The position numbers and the translations under genes were made by a program. A DNA stretch of 64,000 bases, taken from positions 1 through 64,000 of the forward strand of contig VGXC01000004.1 in the NCBI GenBank assembly GCA_016873495.1. Reading direction: 5' to 3'. Shown in pieces: positions 59,791 to 64,000 of the stretch (the first letter of the stretch is position 1; every line of letters begins with the position of its first letter). The notes under the pieces are model-generated. The model was not told where the DNA came from, did no database searches, and saw only the letters and a list, made by a program, of their open reading frames with translations. The DNA is from Nitrospira sp. Its GTDB lineage: Bacteria > Nitrospirota > Nitrospiria > Nitrospirales > Nitrospiraceae.

Positions 59791-61139
59791 CGGTCTCCCG
59801 CCGCCGGCTGCGGCTGCTGGCTCGCGGCCGGACCCTTATTGATGGTGTCGAAGATGAGAAAGAGAAAGAGCAACCCCAGGAGCGTGTAGAGGCTCATGAA
59901 TCCCAACAGTGTAAACAGCGCGTTGCCGGAACTGACCAGGGGCGAGGCGCCGTCCGCGGTCCGGAGCAATCCATAGACGAGCCAGGGCTGGCGACCGAGT
60001 TCCGCGGTCATCCAGCCGGCCGTGGTGGCGATATAGGGCAAGGGCGCGCTCAACATGAGGATCCACAAGAGCCAGGGGCAGTCGAAGAGCTTGCCGCGCC
60101 AGAGCCAGACCAGGGCGGTCCCGGTCATCGCGACGAAGATCGTGCCCAGAACGATCATGATGTGATAGGCGTAATAGAGCAGCGGCACGTTGTCCGGCCA
60201 GGTCTCGCGCGGGAAGGCGTCCAGGCCACGCACTTCGGCCTTGGCCCGCTGGTAGACGAGGATGCTGAGCACCCAGGGGACCGTGATGGCATTGTCGATG
60301 GTCAAGGTGTCCATGTTGGGCTGGCCGACGAGGACGATACCGGCCCCCTTCTCATTGTGAAACACGCCTTCGAAGGCGGCGCCGGTCGCCGGCTGATAGG
60401 TGAAGACTTGCTTGCCCGCTTCGTGTCCGGTCGGGAACAAGAGGAGGAAACTGGCGAGGGCGGCCGCGACCAGACCCGTGCGCAGGAAGGTCCTGGCATA
60501 GAGATCGTGGGCCCCCGAAAGCCGGTAATAGGCGCCGACGCCTGCCATGACGAAGGAGGCGGTGGCGACCGATGCCGCCATATTGTGCGGGTATTGCCAG
60601 AGCAGCCAGTCGTTCGTGAACAGCCCCGACAGGCTCGTGACGTGCAGCGTCCCGTCTGCGGCCATACGGTAGGCCACCGGGTGCTGCATCCAGGCGTTGG
60701 TGGCGATGATGAGCCATCCCGAGAGCCAGGAGCCGAGGAGCAGCATCACGGACGCGAGCCAGTGAACTCTGGGCCCCAGTTTTTCTTCGCCGAACAGCAG
60801 GATGCCGAGGAACGAGGATTCCAGGAAAAAGGCGAAGAGGCCCTCCATGCCGAGAGTCTGGCCGATAACGCCTCCGGCATAGTTGGAAAACCTGGCCCAG
60901 TTCGTGCCGAACTGGAATTCCAACGGGATGCCGGTAACGACGCCGAAGGCGAAGCTGATTGCGAAGATCTTGATCCAGAAGCGCGCAACCTGGTGGTAAT
61001 GGTCGTTGCCGGTCCAGAGGGCGCGGCTCTTGAGGTAGACGATCAGCAGGGCCAGGCCCATGGTCAGTTGGGGAAAGAGATAATGGAAGGTCGCCGTGAA
61101 GGCGAATTGTAGACGGTCGTACAACAGAGCGCTGGCCAT
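59787..61139 (-). CDS. cydA: Cytochrome bd-type quinol oxidase subunit I
   Basis: A 450-residue haem-bearing subunit. The ligand set matches the canonical enzyme: H19 (ATFHYLFP), E99 and E107 (GMEGLFAFFLESSF), H185 (WQYPHN), a Met in YHIMIVLG, and GWMTAELGRQPW. The Q-loop is short, so it is closer to the cyanide-insensitive (CIO) type than to the long-loop E. coli enzyme. The ATG at 61139 is chosen for the family start (LYDRLQFAFT); the frame is open further. It is divergent from the acetolactate decarboxylase gene. Confidence 0.95.
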   Translation of the reverse strand: MASALLYDRLQFAFTATFHYLFPQLTMGLALLIVYLKSRALWTGNDHYHQVARFWIKIFAISFAFGVVTGIPLEFQFGTNWARFSNYAGGVIGQTLGMEGLFAFFLESSFLGILLFGEEKLGPRVHWLASVMLLLGSWLSGWLIIATNAWMQHPVAYRMAADGTLHVTSLSGLFTNDWLLWQYPHNMAASVATASFVMAGVGAYYRLSGAHDLYARTFLRTGLVAAALASFLLLFPTGHEAGKQVFTYQPATGAAFEGVFHNEKGAGIVLVGQPNMDTLTIDNAITVPWVLSILVYQRAKAEVRGLDAFPRETWPDNVPLLYYAYHIMIVLGTIFVAMTGTALVWLWRGKLFDCPWLLWILMLSAPLPYIATTAGWMTAELGRQPWLVYGLLRTADGASPLVSSGNALFTLLGFMSLYTLLGLLFLFLIFDTINKGPAASQQPQPAAGDR

Positions 61140-61311
61140 AGAATTCTTCGGAAACGAAGCCGGGTGGAATGGCCGTCGCAGGTCGTCGTCATGCGTCGGG
61201 CCGTAGGGGATGCTAGCACCGGCGTGGTGGCGCGTCAAATGTCGGGGTCGAACAGTTGTGCGGCCGTTTCGATCTGTGTTACAAGCCCTCAGGCAGACGA
61301 GGAGTCCTCCC

Positions 61312-62100
61312 GTGGCCATCGATGACGTGTTTATCAAAGCCTTCCGGTCGCACCGGACCAAGGGCGATCTCTTTCACCACGACCAGCGGCAGGCGCACGA
61401 GCTGTTTCAAACCTCGACGATCGGCGCGCTGATGGAAGGCATCTACGACGGCGAGGTGACCTACGGCGAGCTCGCCAAGCATGGCGATTTCGGCCTGGGC
61501 ACCTTCAACGCCCTGGACGGCGAGATGATCGCCTTCAACGGCCAGTTCTACCAGATCACCGCCGACGGCAAGGCGCGACCCGTCATGCCCTCGGCCAAGA
61601 CGCCCTTTGCCGTGGTCATGTTCTTCGATCCGACGGTCAAGGTCCTCTGGGAGGAGTTGACCGACTGGGACCATTTTCAGCAGGCCGTGGACAAGGCCGT
61701 GCCGAGCAAGAACATCTTCTACGCGGTCATGGCCACCGCGGCCTTCGACTACATCAAGGTGCGCACGGTCCCGCGCCAGCAGAAGCCCTATCCGCCGCTG
61801 GCCGAGGTGGCCAAGCGGCAGGCGGTCTATGAGCACGAAGGCGTCCGCGGCACGCTCGTCGGCTTCCGCTTCCCGGATTACGCCCAGGGCGTCAATGTGC
61901 CCGGCTACCACGTCCACTTCCTCACTGAAGACGGCCGGACGGGAGGCCACGTCCTGAATTTCCGCATGTGCGACGCGACGGTCCAGATCGACGTGACGTC
62001 GGACCTGCACATGGAAGTGCCGGACTGCGGCGACTTCCTGGACGCGGATCTGGGCAAGGATCAGACAGAAGCGATCGAACGGGCGGAAAAGGAACGATAA
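61312..62100 (+). CDS. budA: Alpha-acetolactate decarboxylase
   Basis: A 262-residue enzyme converting 2-acetolactate to acetoin plus CO2. [40 protein letters not shown] is the strongly conserved N-terminal region, with the catalytic Glu in [40 protein letters not shown] carries the catalytic Arg and the three zinc-binding His residues (HVH and GGH). The GTG start at 61312 has GAGGAG upstream. It is separated from the acetolactate synthase gene by the divergent cydAB pair; ettA follows 17 bases later. Confidence 0.95.
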   Translation: MAIDDVFIKAFRSHRTKGDLFHHDQRQAHELFQTSTIGALMEGIYDGEVTYGELAKHGDFGLGTFNALDGEMIAFNGQFYQITADGKARPVMPSAKTPFAVVMFFDPTVKVLWEELTDWDHFQQAVDKAVPSKNIFYAVMATAAFDYIKVRTVPRQQKPYPPLAEVAKRQAVYEHEGVRGTLVGFRFPDYAQGVNVPGYHVHFLTEDGRTGGHVLNFRMCDATVQIDVTSDLHMEVPDCGDFLDADLGKDQTEAIERAEKER

Positions 62101-62117
62101 GGAGCATTGCGACGCGC

Positions 62118-63797
62118 ATGAGCACGAACGACAAACAGATTATTTTTTCCCTGATCGGAGTCGGGCGGGTCTATCCGCCCAAGAAGCAGGTACTGAAAGA
62201 CATCTATCTCTCCTTTTACTACGGGGCCAAGATCGGCGTCCTCGGGTTGAATGGGTCCGGCAAGAGCACGTTGCTGAAGATCATCGCCGGGTTGGATAAG
62301 GACTACCTGGGCGAGATCACTATGTCCAAGGGCTATACGGTGGGGCTTCAGGAGCAGGAGCCGCAGCTGGAGGCGGGCAAGACCGTCAAAGAAGTGGTCG
62401 AAGAGGGCCGCAAGGAGCTGGTCACGCTGCTGAAGGACTATGAAACGATCAGCAACAAGCTGGGCGACTGCAGCCCCGACGAAATGGAAAAGCTGCTGGA
62501 CAAGCAGAGCCAGTTACAGGAGAAGATCGAGGCGGCCAACGGCTGGGAGTTGGAACACCAGCTCGAGATCGCCATGGACGCGCTGCGCTGTCCCCCGCCG
62601 GATGCAAAAGTGGACCAGCTCTCCGGCGGCGAGAAGCGGCGGGTGGCCCTCTGCCGTCTCCTGATCCAGGAGCCGGACATCCTGTTGCTGGACGAGCCGA
62701 CCAACCATTTGGACGCCGAGTCCGTGCAATGGCTGGAACAGCATCTCCAGCAGTATAAAGGCACGGTCATCGCGGTCACCCATGACCGGTATTTTCTGGA
62801 CAACGTGGCCGGCTGGATTCTGGAACTGGATCGGGGCCAGGGCATTCCCTTCGAAGGCAACTACTCCTCTTGGCTGGAACAAAAACAGGCGCGGCTCGAA
62901 AAGGAAGAAAAGGCCGAGTCCCGGCGGCGCAAGACCCTGGAGCGCGAATTGGAGTGGATTCGCATGTCACCCAAGGGCCGGCACGCCAAGGGCAAGGCCC
63001 GCATCCAGCGCTACGAGGACCTGCTCAGCCAGGAGAACGAAAAGGCGGCGGACGATCTGGAAATCTACATTCCACCGGGCCCGCGCCTGGGCGACATCGT
63101 GGTGGAGGCCAAGGGGCTGACCAAAGCGTTCGGCGACAAGCTGTTGTTCGAGAATCTCAACTTCAATCTTCCGCGCGGCGGGATCGTCGGCGTCATCGGG
63201 CCCAACGGGGCGGGCAAGACCACCCTGTTCAGGATGATCGTGGGGAAAGAGAAGCCGGGCGCCGGTGTCTTGCGCATCGGCGAGACCGTTACGTTGGGCT
63301 ACGTGGATCAGGACCGGACCCTGGACCCCAAGAAGACGGTTTGGGAAGTGATCTCGGACGGGTCCGACACGATCAAGCTGGGCAAGTCCGAGGTCAACTC
63401 GCGGGCCTACTGCGGCAAATTCAATTTCGGCGGGACGGAGCAGCAGAAGAAGGTCAAGGACCTCTCCGGCGGCGAGCGCAACCGGGTGCACCTGGCGCGC
63501 ATGCTGCGGGAGGGAGCCAACCTGATCATTCTCGACGAGCCGACGAACGATTTGGACGTGAACACGTTGCGGGCGCTGGAAGAGGGACTGGAGAAGTTCG
63601 GCGGGTGTGCGGTCGTGAGCAGCCACGACCGGTGGTTCCTGGACCGGGTCGCCACTCACATTCTGGCCTTCGAAGGCGAGAGCAAGGTGACCTGGTTCGA
63701 AGGCAACTACAGCGACTACGAGGCGGACCGCAAGAGGCGGCTGGGCAAGGAAGCGGATCAGCCCCACCGGATCCGCTATCGGAAATTGACGAAGTGA
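62118..63797 (+). CDS. ettA: Energy-dependent translational throttle protein EttA (ABC-F)
   Basis: A 559-residue ABC-F ATPase with two nucleotide-binding domains and no membrane segments. NBD1: Walker [10 protein letters not shown], signature LSGGEKRR, Walker [12 protein letters not shown]. The arm/linker region ([34 protein letters not shown]) is the EttA-specific P-site interaction motif. NBD2: [27 protein letters not shown]. It gates ribosome entry into elongation according to the ATP/ADP ratio. The ATG at 62118 lies 13 bases after GGAG. Confidence 0.95.
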   Translation: MSTNDKQIIFSLIGVGRVYPPKKQVLKDIYLSFYYGAKIGVLGLNGSGKSTLLKIIAGLDKDYLGEITMSKGYTVGLQEQEPQLEAGKTVKEVVEEGRKELVTLLKDYETISNKLGDCSPDEMEKLLDKQSQLQEKIEAANGWELEHQLEIAMDALRCPPPDAKVDQLSGGEKRRVALCRLLIQEPDILLLDEPTNHLDAESVQWLEQHLQQYKGTVIAVTHDRYFLDNVAGWILELDRGQGIPFEGNYSSWLEQKQARLEKEEKAESRRRKTLERELEWIRMSPKGRHAKGKARIQRYEDLLSQENEKAADDLEIYIPPGPRLGDIVVEAKGLTKAFGDKLLFENLNFNLPRGGIVGVIGPNGAGKTTLFRMIVGKEKPGAGVLRIGETVTLGYVDQDRTLDPKKTVWEVISDGSDTIKLGKSEVNSRAYCGKFNFGGTEQQKKVKDLSGGERNRVHLARMLREGANLIILDEPTNDLDVNTLRALEEGLEKFGGCAVVSSHDRWFLDRVATHILAFEGESKVTWFEGNYSDYEADRKRRLGKEADQPHRIRYRKLTK

Positions 63798-63836
63798 CGG
63801 ACGCGCGGTGCCCGCACAGGGTAGGGAGGTAGTGCC

Positions 63837-64000
63837 ATGACACCATCACTCGGCATGTCGATTTTGCTGGGCGCATCGGTCTGGTTCGCCGGCTGGAGCG
63901 GGGGCCCGGCCTTGGCCCAGAGCACCGACCCGTCGCAACTGCTCGGCAGCGGCTCCAATCTGCTCAAACAGCAACAGGACGTGGAATCCAGGCTGGCCGA
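63837..64000 (+). CDS. Secreted protein, 5' part only (cut by window end)
   Basis: 54 codons are visible. GGGAGG lies seven bases before the ATG. Residues 1-28 form a signal peptide ending GPALAQ, followed by STDPSQLLGSGSNLLKQQQD, a polar Gln/Ser-rich start of the mature protein. The product cannot be identified from this fragment. Confidence 0.6.
   Translation, partial: MTPSLGMSILLGASVWFAGWSGGPALAQSTDPSQLLGSGSNLLKQQQDVESRLA

Overview
The window reads as a high-GC bacterial chromosome segment. Gene content fits the Nitrospirota (Nitrospira or a near relative): a cytochrome bd-type oxidase pair, an F1 ATP-synthase block, an oriC-proximal style block (rpmH to parB), two bactofilins and many MITE-like palindromic intergenic repeats. 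That lineage call is inference from gene mix and repeat style; no rRNA or phylogenetic marker search was possible. No tRNA, rRNA or CRISPR array was seen.

Layout. 0.1-6.1 kb: a methyltransferase-like gene next to an IS-like end, a ChaN-like protein, a CDGSH protein, an AlkA-type glycosylase, DedA, PilZ, a tiny membrane protein and a TesA-like lipoprotein. 6.2-9.7 kb: a YbbA/YbbP-like ABC exporter divergent from tesA. 9.7-12.3 kb: an M1 aminopeptidase. 12.5-16.8 kb: a sugar-phosphate operon on the minus strand (pgi, pgl, glk, rpiA). 17-20.8 kb: an envelope cluster with two L,D-transpeptidases, a possible degenerate third member, a coiled-coil lipoprotein and two tiny secreted Lys/Ala-rich paralogues. 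21.1-32 kb: rpmH-rnpA-yidD-yidC-mnmE-mnmG-rsmG-parA-parB, two parS sites around rsmG, two bactofilins, mnmA. 32.1-37.3 kb: atpHAGDC without Fo genes.

37.3-46.3 kb is the accessory zone. It holds a VapBC-type toxin-antitoxin pair flanked by palindromic repeats, a single integron-type gene cassette with a recognisable attC site, a cupin, a MITE-like element, and an Anbu operon (circularly permuted ATP-grasp, alpha-E, Anbu peptidase). The Anbu operon is bracketed by 109-bp direct repeats of the 3' end of a c-type cytochrome gene.

46.5-50.4 kb: a single-domain response regulator and a multi-PAS/GAF histidine kinase with its NarL-type regulator. 50.7-55 kb: an RluA-family pseudouridine synthase, small conserved proteins, a GNAT acetyltransferase, a truncated AsmA-like remnant, a DUF3568-type lipoprotein and an MFS exporter. 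55.2-62.1 kb: malic enzyme, catabolic-type acetolactate synthase, cydB/cydA and acetolactate decarboxylase. Together these could convert malate to acetoin via pyruvate alongside a bd-type terminal oxidase. 62.1 kb to the end: ettA and the 5' part of a secreted protein cut by the window edge.

Functional themes: chromosome segregation and cell scaffold (ParABS plus bactofilins), envelope remodelling, glucose-6-phosphate metabolism, oxidative phosphorylation, and a low-oxygen or overflow acetoin branch.
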